Both the position numbers and the translations under genes were made by a program. A DNA stretch of 64,000 bases from Neoarius graeffei (lineage: Eukaryota > Chordata > Actinopteri > Siluriformes > Ariidae), in assembly GCF_027579695.1 (NCBI RefSeq), contig NC_083582.1, forward strand, positions 2,307,378 through 2,371,377. Direction: 5' to 3'. The notes beneath the pieces were generated by a model. It worked only from the letters and a program-made list of their open reading frames with translations. It was not told the origin of the DNA and did no database searches. This document shows, piece by piece, positions 21,364 to 31,549 of the stretch (its first letter is position 1; every line of letters begins with the position of its first letter).

Positions 21364-23732
21364 ATGTCTCAGTCCAAACTGCACACTCAGAAATACAGAA
21401 AGCAGTGTGAATCAAACCCTGAATTCAAAGGCTGGTTGAAAGTTTATTGGGGATGATACGTGGGCATACTGCCTGTATTGTAAGGCTGATTTCTACGCCA
21501 AACTTTGTGACATTTAAAAAAAAAAAGGCAACTCAAAAACATACTCAAAAGGCAAAGCCTTTTAACAGTTCCACCCAAAGCAAGCTGCCATTAATGTGTA
21601 AAAAAAATTGACTCTGCAAAACAGGCTGAAGCCACCATGACATTAGCTCTTGCTGAACACTGTTCCCTGCTGGCATGTGATCACATTAGGGAAGCATGTA
21701 AAGCTGCTTTCTCAGACTCCACTGCTGCTACTCACTTCAAAATGCACAGGACAAAGTGCACGGAAATGATTAATGGTGTTCTCGCATCATACTTTCTAAA
21801 AAAGTTGGTTGCAGATGTGGGTGACCAGCGTTTCAGCCTCCTCAATGAGTCCATGGATGTAAGTGTTTCTAAGTACTTGGGGGTTGTGATAAGGTACTTC
21901 ATGCCCCTTTTCCACCAAATCAGTTCCAGGGCTGGTTCGGGGCCAGTGCTTAGTTTGGAACTGGGTTTTCTGTTTCCACAGACAAAGAACTGGCTCTGGG
22001 GCCAGAAAAAATGGTTCCAGGCTAGCACCAGCTCTTTGCTGGGCCAGAGGAAAGAACCGCTTATGTCAGCGGCGGGGCGGAGTTGTTAAGACCAACAACA
22101 ATGGCAAGACCGCGAAAGGTCACCATTTTTAAGCAACGAGATATCATGGATGCAGTAAAGCAGCAGTGGTCTGTGGAGGAGACAACCTGTCTCCTAGCAA
22201 TATGGTCCACTCAAAACCTGTTGATCAACACAAACATATTGGATCTGCCGTTTTCTGATCCCAATGAAGCACCATAAAGCCAGAAGCAGCAGCTGTACAA
22301 ATGCGAAGTCATCCGTTGTTGTTGCTGCTTCTTCTTCTCCATGTCGTTGTTGCTTCGATGTTCACGCCAAGGTTTATGCAAACACAGCGACATAACTGAC
22401 ATATACAGTGACGTAATGACGTGGCTCCCCTTAGCACCCCGAGCTATGGAAAAGCAAACTGGTTCTCAGCTGGCTCGCAAGTTGAACGAGTTGTGAACCA
22501 GCACCAGTCCTGGAACTGATTTGGTGGAAATGGGGTATCAGTGACAAGCACAAAATTGTCTCAACATTTCTGGAGCTAGTTGAGTTGGAGGGAGGAGATG
22601 CCAGATCTATAGCCTGAGCTGTTGTGGCTTTCCTGGAGAAGTGTTGTCTTAAAGAGAAACTCCTGGGGATGGGGACTGACAATGCCTCAGTTATGATGGG
22701 GATTAACAATGGGGTCCATAAAGTGCTGAAGGAATAGTATGGCCTTAAAGATCTGGTTCTTATTCGCTGTGTATGTCACTCTCGGCAGTTTGCTGTGAGC
22801 CATCCTTCCAATGACTCCATCCCCCGTAGTGTGGAGTACTTGGTACGGGAGACTTATAACTGGTTTTCAGTGTCTCCAAAGCGCAGGGAGGCCTACAAAG
22901 CACTATGAGACCATCAACTGTGGGGAGAAACCCTTACAAATAACCAAGGTGTGTGCTACACATTGGCTCTCCATTGAACCAGCGGTTTCACGCATTTGAC
23001 CAGTGGGAGGTGCTTAAACTGCATTTCGCAGTCACCAAGTCCAGTGAACACTGCTCCATGGCTGAGGTTTTATACTCCATGTACAATGATCCTCAAAACA
23101 TCTTGTATCTGACTTTTCTGAAGTCAGTGCTGGGTGAGGTACAGTTGGCCATCAAGGCTTTTGAGGGAGAGCAGGTAGATCCTCTTAAACTTGACAGCTT
23201 GGTTAGCCTGATAAAGCCTGTGAGTAACAGGGTGCTGAATCCACTGGCAAATATTGATGTACTCAAAGAGCCAATTGATGGATACATCAGTCCCAAACCG
23301 TACCTTGGTTACCTTTTTGAGTCAAAGGCAGCTGAGTTCCACCTTGCGCCTGAGGAGAAGGACAATGTCCAAAAGCGGTGTGTAGCCTTCACCATCTCCC
23401 TCACTAATGAGTTGAGGGTGAGACTGCCAGACAAGATCGAAGCATTGCAGTACATGTCAGTTTTCAATGTAGAGGAAACTCTGAAGCAGAATAAGAGCCT
23501 GGGAGAAATAGAAAAAATAGCCAAACTTAGAAATCGGATGTCCTTGCAGACCCTTAACTCCATCCTGTATGTCTGATTTGGTCTGAAGCTGTCTGGTGAG
23601 GTTTGCTATGAGCACAAGCTGCCTGATGATGTTTTGCAGCTCTTTGGAACATCAGCTGCTTACTCATTTAAGTCAGCTTCCTCAGTTGCTGAACCTGCCA
23701 TAGGAAGCCTTGACCATAATGAGGATGACTGA
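21364..23732 (+). pseudogene. hAT-like transposase, decayed and split by a MITE
   Basis: The gene starts at the ATG at 21364 (MSQSKLHTQKYRKQC) with a zinc-finger-like segment in shifting frames (YCKADFYAKLCD, then KKH-type residues). The next open stretch (from 21637) reads MTLALAEHCSLLACDHIREA to VVIRYF at 21900. There the 636-bp MITE intervenes, and coding resumes SDKHKIVSTFLELVEL. Later parts include GTDNASVMMGINNG, YNWFS-like and KVCATHWLSIEP, and an open stretch to 23573; a TGA at 23574-23576 interrupts, and the same frame continues LKLSGEVCYEHKLPDDVLQL to the end at 23732. The blocks match a hAT-related transposase/KIAA1586-like family. The enzyme would have moved the surrounding transposon. 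Confidence 0.72.
21902..22537. mobile_element. Harbinger-like MITE, 636 bp, inside the transposase gene
   Basis: Terminal inverted repeats of ~27 bp (tgccccttttccaccaaatc at the left; the right end in reverse complement starts taccccatttccaccaaatc) are flanked by TCA at 21899-21901 and 22538-22540. Removing the element and one TCA brings the transposase reading frame together exactly. A short open frame at 22083-22277 (WSVEETTCLLAIWS) resembles the Myb/SANT-like DNA-binding protein that accompanies Harbinger transposons. The 3-bp TSD fits Harbinger, although TWA is more usual than TCA. Confidence 0.8.
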
Positions 23733-23978
23733 CTCTTTCTGTGAGCCAGCACAGCTTGTGTGTGTGGAGGGAGGGTCTGAAAAAAAAAAAAACAATGAAT
23801 GTGAATTAGGGCCAGACTAGTTAGCATCATTTACTTACATTGCCATTGACCAGTTTTTTTCTATCGTCTCTTTTTGGTCCATTAAGATTGTTAATGTTGT
23901 CATGTTAAAATAGAAGAAATGTTAAAATGTTATGTTATGACTTGTTGTCGGCTCCTAAGTGGAGCATAAACCTAAGAA

Positions 23979-23982
23979 CCCC

Positions 23983-24013
<31 letters not shown>

Positions 24014-24016
24014 AAA
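23979..24016. repeat. C-run followed by A-run
   Basis: About 25 C residues are followed by a run of 13 A residues. Adjacent sequence (gtcggctcctaagtggagc upstream, tcccaagcccggataaagga downstream) looks like part of a fish repeat I cannot name. Confidence 0.8.
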
Positions 24017-24675
24017 CAACCCTAAATAACTCTGCCAGAGTTTCTCTTTTGGGTCACTTTGCGGGTCCCAAGCCCGGATAAAGGAGGAGGGTTGGATGTA
24101 GAGCGAACAATTCCACCCCACATAAAAGTCTTTTGATTCTATTTGATATTCAAACATTTAACAATACAGGACAAAACTGATTTATGTAACGTGGAAAGTG
24201 CCTTGAGATAATTGCATTATGATGTGGCACTATATAAATAAATAAATTGACGAAAGTCATGAAGTTATTTTGAGAAGTGATGGCCTATTTCAATGGCAAA
24301 ATAAAAAAAAAAAGTTAATTTGCAGTTCTAAACATATTTAGGGTGTTAGTTACTCACTTTTTGTCTCTCCCACGACGGTATTCCTCTCTCCTACAGTGTC
24401 CATTACAATTACTTGCAAATTGTCGATTATGCAAATTAGGCGATAACGTCATTTAGCGACTTCGAGCGCAGACAATAGCGACTTTCCTTACTGAGGAGTT
24501 GGCAACACTGCACGGCAGCGGGATGGCAGGCGGGCATGTAGGCTTTGAGACACACTATGCAGAAATTCACAGCACTAATAAACCCACTCTTCATTCCCAT
24601 AAATGTTCATATTGTCACCAGTTCACATATAAACGTCCATACTCACTCAGAAAACCTGGCGTAAAATACATCTCA

Positions 24676-24733
<58 letters not shown>
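24676..24733. repeat. (CA)n microsatellite
   Basis: This is about 29 uninterrupted CA units; open frames here are dinucleotide translations. Confidence 0.97.
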
Positions 24734-24734
<1 letters not shown>

Positions 24735-24735
<1 letters not shown>

Positions 24736-25649
24736 CTCCTTCTTCTCCCAGTTAGTGAAAACGAGGCTAACTAGCACTACTACACAAAAGAAAATGGTGT
24801 TGCCGAAGTTTAGTATAATTTTCGGCTGAAACAGCTTCAAACACGGCTCACTCTTACATTTTGTACCAGGTAACCACATATAAAACCTCCGGCTTTTAGT
24901 TTCAATAACGGCAACTTTACACAGTTTCAAACGGAAGCTCACAACGAGCTCTTGACGTTGTGTCGCTATTCTTTTCCCCTGTTTTTTCTCCCGTTAATCG
25001 CCTGAGTCTCTTTCCTTTTTAGTCCCACCCCCTCTCTGAATCCGGTAGGTAGTTGACGCTCATCTCTGACTGGCATTAATTGGCTAATAACAGATTGACA
25101 CCTGATTACCCAAATAAACAGAGGAAACGGCATGAGATATTCAAAGACCATCAAGACATGGGACGTTTCAGCCCCCTCCCAAATAAAGCACCAAACACAG
25201 ACCTCTCCACATCAATGCAAACCCGCCTCACAACAGCAGCAATTCAACAAACAACATTTCAAGATACACCGCACATTTGCCAAACTAACACATGTCCAAA
25301 CAACCAAAACATCATTTGCAGCAGGGCACTGCAGTCATTTCAACCATATACAGTTGGTACAGTGCACAGTGAAGATGAAATGATGTTTCTCCAGGGCCAT
25401 GGGGCTCCATTGGAGAGATGTCTTCCTGTATCACTGGTGTCCCAGTTCTCCTGCCATACTTTTTCTGTTTGACGCTTAATGATGGTTTTAGCCTCAGCTT
25501 TACATCATGGAATTTACAGATGAATTGTTTGTGATTTCAGTGATTGTTTTGCCAATATTTCTACGCCCTCGTTTCCTTCTACCCGACATTAGCAGAAACC
25601 CAAATGAAGCATACATTTAAACCCAGTCTGTGTTTTCTGTATATGATGT
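24735..25649. other. no gene recognised
   Basis: There are only short open frames without recognisable motifs; the 130-codon frame at 25080-25472 has no family signature or splice context. Confidence 0.5.
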
Positions 25650-26440
25650 GATATATTTCATTTATGATATCTTACCTGCATGATTTCCCTGACCTGATGC
25701 TCACGAGTGCTGATAAACTATCTGTTGCTATTAGTGTATTGTTCTGGTTGTTTTCCTCTACCCACAGTAATCCGAGCATTATGGCCACAAGCTCTACTGT
25801 GTATGCTGAAAGATGGTCTGTTGTTCTCCTTTTTATAGCTGTGCCATACTGTGGGATATTTACTGCAGCACCAGTGCGTCCAGATTCAGGGCTCTTTGAA
25901 CCATCTGTAAATATCAGTGTCTTATCTGGAAAGTGTTGTATGTAGCTTTGGACAGTGTGACAAGCGGGCACTAGCTTGGACTTCTTTTTCATTTCCTTTT
26001 GTGGGTTCAGATCAACAGATGGCATCACAAACAGCCAGGGAGGGATCGCTGAAATTGGAACTGTTTTGCTGTACTGGTGAATTTGGACCTGCTTCACCTG
26101 CCTTGACATTACCAGTCCATCCAAACCTGTAAAAGTTTGATTTGTTGTGCTCGCAGCACTCCTGCAGGATGGACTTTGTTGGGTGCAATTCATTGTGTCC
26201 CTGTAAGTTAACCCAGTATGCCAACATAAGCTTAACTCTCCTAATATGTAATGGCATTTCTCCCATTTCTACCTGCGTAGCAGCTACTGGAGAGGTTTTG
26301 AACACCCCGCAGCATATTGTTAGGGCCTGTGCTTGCTCTACAGCTAATTTTTTAAGGTTGCTTTTTGCCGCTGACATATAGGCTACACACCCATAATCTA
26401 ATGTTGCTCTCATGAGAGTGTCCAGTAAAGGTTTAGTCAT
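25650..26440 (-). pseudogene. Nimb/I-like LINE fragment: reverse transcriptase C-terminus and RNase H
   Basis: On the minus strand the upstream frame (from 26440) encodes a thumb-type segment (LMRATLDYGCVAYMSAAKS, QALTICCGVFKTSP, VEMGEMPLHIRR). An overlapping second frame (to 25672) encodes an RNase H domain with the catalytic start IFTDGSKSPESGRTGAA, then SAYTVELVAIMLGLLW (Glu) and IATDSLSALVSI (Asp). RNase H after reverse transcriptase places it in the I/Nimb group of LINEs rather than CR1/L2. A frameshift between the two frames and the missing 5' part make it a dead fragment. Homology begins abruptly near 26440. Confidence 0.8.
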
Positions 26441-26449
26441 GATGACCTT

Positions 26450-27609
26450 GCTGCCCCCCCCGTCCCATCAAGCAATGCAAAAGATTGTTGATTTTTTGAC
26501 ATTTTCCTTTTGGGTCATTCCATGTCAATTCACACACCCTCCCCAGTGACACCTCTTCAATTTGCCTGATATTTATTTTATTAGTGCCTTATGATGTCAC
26601 AAGAAAGAATCCAAAATTTTAGCTTCCTAGCTGGAACGGTTTTTGAATTTTGGCCCTTCAAAGTTTGGGTACCACGCCCACTTTTGGGGTCCGGGAATTG
26701 TACACTTAATTTGCAAGCATTTTTGGAGGCCCATATCTTTTGTTCTAAGGGGAATATAGACCTGTAAATTGCTATATCTATGTATTCTGGCCCTGTCTAT
26801 CTGATTCTGTACCTAAAAATAGCACAAGTTTACTAACTTTAGAGAGATTAACCCCTTAAAAGTGGATTTTTTTAATGACACAATTTTTTTTTTGACATTT
26901 CAGGGGTCCATATCTTGGAAAGTTTTTGTGTTGATAGGGTTTAAACTGATTTATCATCATATTTGGGAACTCTACTGTGTACTTAGAGAGTTTCAGGGCA
27001 CTCAGAGCTTTGGTGGGGGTACAGGAGGGCCCCAAATATGGCTTCGGGACAAAATTACCATTTGGTGCATCCTACTTCAGGCCATTAGTTGGCCATGTGG
27101 GCACATGATGACTGGAATGAGCCTTTAACCCTATCAACAGACACCTTTTATCAAACTTTTAAGCCAATAAAAACTTTGATTATCCAACTCCTTCAATATA
27201 AAATAAGCATTTGTATATGGTACTATTTTTGCATATTTTCTGAAAAATCCTAAGTCCGGAAAGTAGGTCAACTGTTGTTTTGACTGCCTGTTCATGTTTA
27301 AGGTAGTAAAAGCACACCCATATAGTGATTTTAATCTATGGGAAGATTATTTATACCCAATACCCCATTAGTTATATTGACAATTACAAGGGATAAACCC
27401 TTTCCCGGCTGTTTCACGATGCTGTTTTTTTTTTACATTTGACACCTTTCCCTGTGTCCAACCAAACTCTGACCACTATACACTTAATAGTTAAATGCAT
27501 CTTTCAAACAGGAAAGGGAAAGATGCAAACAAGGGGATGATCCCAAGAAAAACATCCTGGTTGCTTTACTACATTTGTTCTGACATCCGATCTGGAAGTT
27601 AAACCTAGA
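26450..27609. other. no gene recognised
   Basis: This is about 1.1 kb of AT-rich sequence. Phrases such as gggtcattccatgtcaattc look like an interspersed repeat, but I see no ends, domains or RNA. Confidence 0.5.
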
Positions 27610-27788
27610 CTCATCAGGTTTTTTTTTTCAAGAAAAGGGGAAGGGGCCCCTAGCCACTCATGTGGGGAACATTAGCATATCAATTAGTATTTCCCCTTTT
27701 TACTAATTGATATGCTAATTTTCCCAACATGAGTGGCTAGGGGCCCCTTCCCCTTTTCTTGAAAAAAAAAAAAAAAAACCCTGATGAG
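27610..27788. repeat. near-perfect palindrome / foldback MITE, 179 bp
   Basis: The left arm starts ctcatcagg at 27610 and includes aaggggaaggggcccctagc and catatcaattagta. The right arm is its reverse complement ending cctgatgag at 27788. The arms are ~80 bp with a spacer of only a few bases (about ttttt). RNA from either strand would fold into a long hairpin. It abuts the LINE fragment at 27790. Confidence 0.9.
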
Positions 27789-27789
27789 A

Positions 27790-28190
27790 ACATTGTGAAG
27801 ATGGATGATGGGAGATGGGTTTTCCTGAGTCTCAGTAGGAAGTAGAGATGCTGCTGGGCTTTCTTGACTATGGAGCTGGTGTTGAGGGACCAGGTGAGGT
27901 TCTCTGCCAGATGAACACCAAGGAATTTGGTGCTTTTGGTGTTCTCCACATGTGAGCCATTGATATACAGTGGAGAGCGGTCATTCCATGTTCTTCTGAA
28001 GCCAACAACCATCTCTTTTGTCCACGTTCAGAGACAGGTTGTTAACACTGCACCATTCCGATAGCCATTGCACCTCCTCTCTGTATGCTGACTCATCGTT
28101 CTTACTGAGGAGACCCACCACACTCATGTCATCAGCAAACTTCATGATGTGCTTTGAGCTGTGAGTTGCTAGGTAGGTCAAGTGAGGCAC
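27790..28190 (-). pseudogene. LINE reverse transcriptase fragment (CR1/L2/Rex-like)
   Basis: On the minus strand the catalytic region KFADDMSVVGLLS (a YxDD variant) is followed by REEVQWLSEWCSVNNLSLNVDK, then by frameshifted GFRRTWNDRSPLYINGSHVE, FLGVHLAENLTWS and VKKAQQHLYFLLRLRK. It covers the palm-to-thumb part only. It matches the same region of the LINE at 31550-34646 and retains the segment deleted there. Confidence 0.85.
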
Positions 28191-28470
28191 AAACTGAATA
28201 GACTAGGCAGAAGACAGAAGCAGAACACAGAATGCATATGAGAGTCAAATACCAGGAAGACAATACAAACATACGGCTTGGTAAGAGTCACTGGGAAACT
28301 CAGTACCTCATAATGTGTGTGTTGGCAGTGTCATTTTAAGCGCACACTGATTGTGCTTTAATCCAGGGCAGGTGTGTGTAATTGGTCCTTGTTACTCAGA
28401 GCCCAAACGCGCACGAGTAGAAGTTTGATGCACATTAAGTGCAAATGCGCATGGATGCACGCAGATGGTA
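28191..28470 (-). repeat. LTR fragment related to 36105-36525
   Basis: Stretches such as ggtcaagtgaggcacaaact, gtaagagtcactgggaaact and gattgtgctttaatccaggg are shared with the LTR near 36.3 kb. It lies directly after the repeat-coding region (read on minus), the position expected of a 3' LTR. Confidence 0.65.
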
Positions 28471-28479
28471 CAGAAGCCC

Positions 28480-29640
28480 CCCCCCCCAAAAAAAAAGAGC
28501 TCCCTCAGGGAGCTAAAATCCTCCTTGAATGACCCATGGCAGCAAGGATCTGGTGCTAGACACAGTCCCATCAGTGTTCCGCTCTGGCTCTGGGCAGACG
28601 TGGCACCAGATTCTAACAGTTCCAGACAGGACATGGGCATGGGCTCTGGACAGGACATGGACTTGGGCTTGTACCTGGGCTTGGGCATTGGCATGGGTAC
28701 GTGTGTGGGGATGGGCTCAGATCTGGACTCCACAGCAGGTCTAGACTTAGCTTCAGTGATAGTCTCATCATCAATGAAGCCTGGTAGTGGAGCAGTCATG
28801 TCCTTGAAGCCTGGTGGTGGAGTGAAGAGCTCATCCACATTGAAGCCAGGCAGTGAAGTGAAGAGCTCATCCACATTGAAGCCAGGTGGTGGAATGACAA
28901 CGTCTTTTAAGCCAGGCGGTGGAGTGATGAGGTCCTCAAAGCCAGGCAGTAGAACAATGAACTCCTTGAAGCCAGGTGGCATGCCAATGATGTCTTCGAA
29001 GCCAGGCGGAATGGAAAAGAGCTTGTTCCAACTAAAATCTGGAGCTGAGGTCACCCTGTCAGCCTCTGGCACCAGCTCAGGAGCTGGCAGTGAGAAGCCA
29101 CCCTGTCAGCCTCTGGCGCTGGAGCTCACAGTCTAACAGAGGCCGCCCTGTTGGCCTCTGGTGCTGGCTCTGGAGCTGGCTCTGGAGCTGACTCTGGAGC
29201 AGATTCCTTCTCCTCTGCCAATGTGTTGCCCTCTGGAGGGAGCTCTGGCATGAAGACCTCCTCATCTGCCATTGCATTGGCCTCTGAAGGAAGCTCTGGA
29301 GTGAAGGCCTCCTCCTCTGCCATTTCATTCGCCTCTGGAGTCTCAGCCCCCAACCCCACCCAAAATTTTGCAAGTGAGCACCATTTCCATTAGCCAGAGC
29401 TCTTGTTTGGAATGTAGCAGTCTTTTGCTCCCAGGATTAACGAATGGCCTGCATCCAGGCTCCTGAAAATTGTGTTCATAAATAGCATCACAGCTCCAGT
29501 CAGCACGTCCCTCGAGGAACTGTTTGTTGCAGGGGGCATCTGCATTGAGCCCCCAGCTGCAGATCTATTCAGCATCCCGACTCCTAGGGAAGCCACCGAA
29601 AACATAAACCCTGCCACACCTCTGCAGTCCAAATCCCGGC
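28480..29640 (-). other. coding-like tandem repeats (PPGF and ExxPELP), probably from an LTR element
   Basis: The minus strand has an open frame (28392-29072) built from ~9 imperfect repeats around P-P-G-F (PPGFKEFIV, PPGFNVDELFTP, PPGFKDMTAP), followed by a Pro/Ser/Met-rich stretch. Upstream on the same strand (29126-29359) lie three ~18-residue repeats around EANxMAEEExFxPELPxE, then Ala-Pro-Glu dipeptides. I do not recognise a family. Because the region runs into an LTR-like fragment, I infer that it is the internal region of an LTR retrotransposon that gained coding minisatellites. The + strand open frame over the same bases is a shadow of the repeat. Confidence 0.45.
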
Positions 29641-29659
29641 TGCTCCGCCACCCAAGAGT

Positions 29660-31250
29660 GAGAGTCTAAGCCCCAGCAGCCGCACCTATGGACCCGAATA
29701 ACTTCTTGTCAGCCTTGTCCAGCATCACTTGCCACCATGAACTCCATGTAACCCCTTTCTCCCTAGTGTCTCTACTACATACACTGGGGTCACACTCAAA
29801 TAATATACAAACATAAACAGGATCCTAGGTCTCCAGCTAGTGATGATGAAATGACTACACTTCCCATTTACCACCTAGATGAGGGACTTGGTATTTATCA
29901 GGTTATACCCGAAAGAATAGAAAATACCCAAATGAGTTGACTTAACTAAATGTATATTTTAATCCATTCAGGGATATATCCATAAAAAATGAATAATAAC
30001 TTGATCTGCTTATTTCTTGACTTTCAACCTCATTAGAAAGAAAAAAAAGAAAATTAAATGGGAACACATTCTGTGGTAGTGTACAGATAAAACATGTTAC
30101 ACAAAGACATATTGTCTAACGTCAGACTCTTGATCTTAACACGTTTGCATTGAAACATCAAAGGAAAGTTATGAAAAAAAATTACTACCTGTAACAAATA
30201 CACACTACGTTTGCCACCATAATGAAAAGACATCACATTTTCAGTAAAGTGTACAGTAGTCAAAATTACCGTCCTGTCAGCTAATCAAGCGCTTGAACTA
30301 ATGCATGCGTTGGGGCCCATTCGTTGCGTTCGTGCACGTTTGTAATATTCCGAACTGTGGTGACTGATGCATGAGCAAAACACACCTAGCACACGCTAAC
30401 TCTTACTTAGTCCCAGGTTGCTGCCTTGGTTGACGACAACTCAATACTCACGAAACTGGGCGGGTTGTCCTAGCTGTCCATAGCACGTTTCAACACCCGT
30501 CGTGGAAAAAACAAACTGTCCAGGTGAGTCCTGCTGGAGGCTCGTTATCTGAATCAGCTCTCCCACTGGATTCAGCACTCCCACTGGATTAGATGTTGCC
30601 GTCTCGCTTGCTCTTTCCCCTCCTCTAATTCAGTCACTTTATATTTTAGGCTAACAGATGATAACTTGAAATCTGTCGAGGAGGGAAAAAACGCAGCCTC
30701 TCCCTCAGCCATCAAGTTCAACTTAGCTTCCGCTTTCCTCCTCAGGCAGTATGGGATACATCCCGTTTGGGAACACAACATATATATTTTTTTCACACAT
30801 TGGCTCTACATATTAACTTTTTTTGTAAATGATGTAACTAACAGGCAGGTTGATCTAAACAGTGCCATTTTAAAGAAAAACTACAATGTGACAAAGGAAA
30901 AGGAAAACACAGAATTCTGGGAAATTGAGTCCCACTACATAACACAAGGTGTAAGAAGGCACAATTTTATGAGAGCCCTACATCCAGAATCCAAGCCTGA
31001 AGTCCAGTTGACTCCTTCTACAAGTTTGCATTTTCCAGTAACAGCAGGTTTGTTTACATCCTCCATGCTCCCAAATTAGCTGCAGAGATCAGCTCCTGCA
31101 TCGCAGAACAATGATGTCACCACCCTACTACTCAATTTGATAACTCGCGTTTACTCTATAAGATAGTGCCTTGTAACTATTTGGGGGGTGAATAAAAGTA
31201 ATAAAATAAAATTAATAAATAAAAGAGCCTAATAATCAATTTATCTGCTC
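29660..31250. other. no gene recognised
   Basis: This is about 1.6 kb without family matches, terminal repeats or convincing exons. The open frame at 30666-31079 has no known motif. Confidence 0.5.
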
Positions 31251-31254
31251 TTCA

Positions 31255-31545
31255 TAATTATGAAGCTCAAAGCATCAATGAACAGTGGATAATTTCAACA
31301 AAACAGACCTCATGTTAAAACTATAATGATTTTCCTGGTTACACGGTTGTACTTGTGACTATAGGACACCATTATAGAAACAAATTATTTATAATCATGC
31401 TATCTTTTTTCACCCAAATGAGGAAGGGTCCCCTTTTGAGTGTGGTGCCTCTCAAGGTTTCTTCCTCATCCCATCTAAGGGAGTTTTTCCTTGCCACTGT
31501 CACCACAGGCTTGCTCATCAGAAATAAATTATGAATAAATCTTTT
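31255..31545 (+). repeat. common fish interspersed repeat, copy 2, left part
   Basis: Blocks tcctggttac, caaggtttcttcctcatccc, gggagtttttccttgcc and ggcttgctcatcag align with the reverse complement of 10600-10975. The repeat is interrupted at about 31545 by a LINE and resumes at about 34650. Confidence 0.78.
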
Positions 31546-31549
31546 TCCA

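Larger units (their letters stand above)
15895..24510 (+). mobile_element. DNA transposon with decayed transposase, interrupted by a gypsy element and a MITE
   Basis: The left end (cagcattgccaacttggcaa) and the reverse complement of the right end (CAGTGTTGCCAACTCCTCAG) are similar terminal sequences. The gypsy element splits the left terminal part (15895-15975) from the remainder (20941-24510); the text joins across the AGCGA duplication (...caaaagcga / ctagcgacaaatc...). A transposase pseudogene lies at 21364-23732. The ends sit near CAG-rich sequence and I could not define a clean TSD. It is probably in the hAT superfamily from the protein. Confidence 0.75.

Noticed and set aside
23979-24016. 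C/A run as a polypurine tract of an LTR element on the minus strand
   Set aside because: No LTR begins next to it.
24676-24942. Frames with Thr-His or Cys-Val runs
   Set aside because: They translate the CA microsatellite.
28465-29136. Plus-strand 223-codon frame
   Set aside because: It mirrors the PPGF repeats of the minus strand; the LTR order supports the minus strand.
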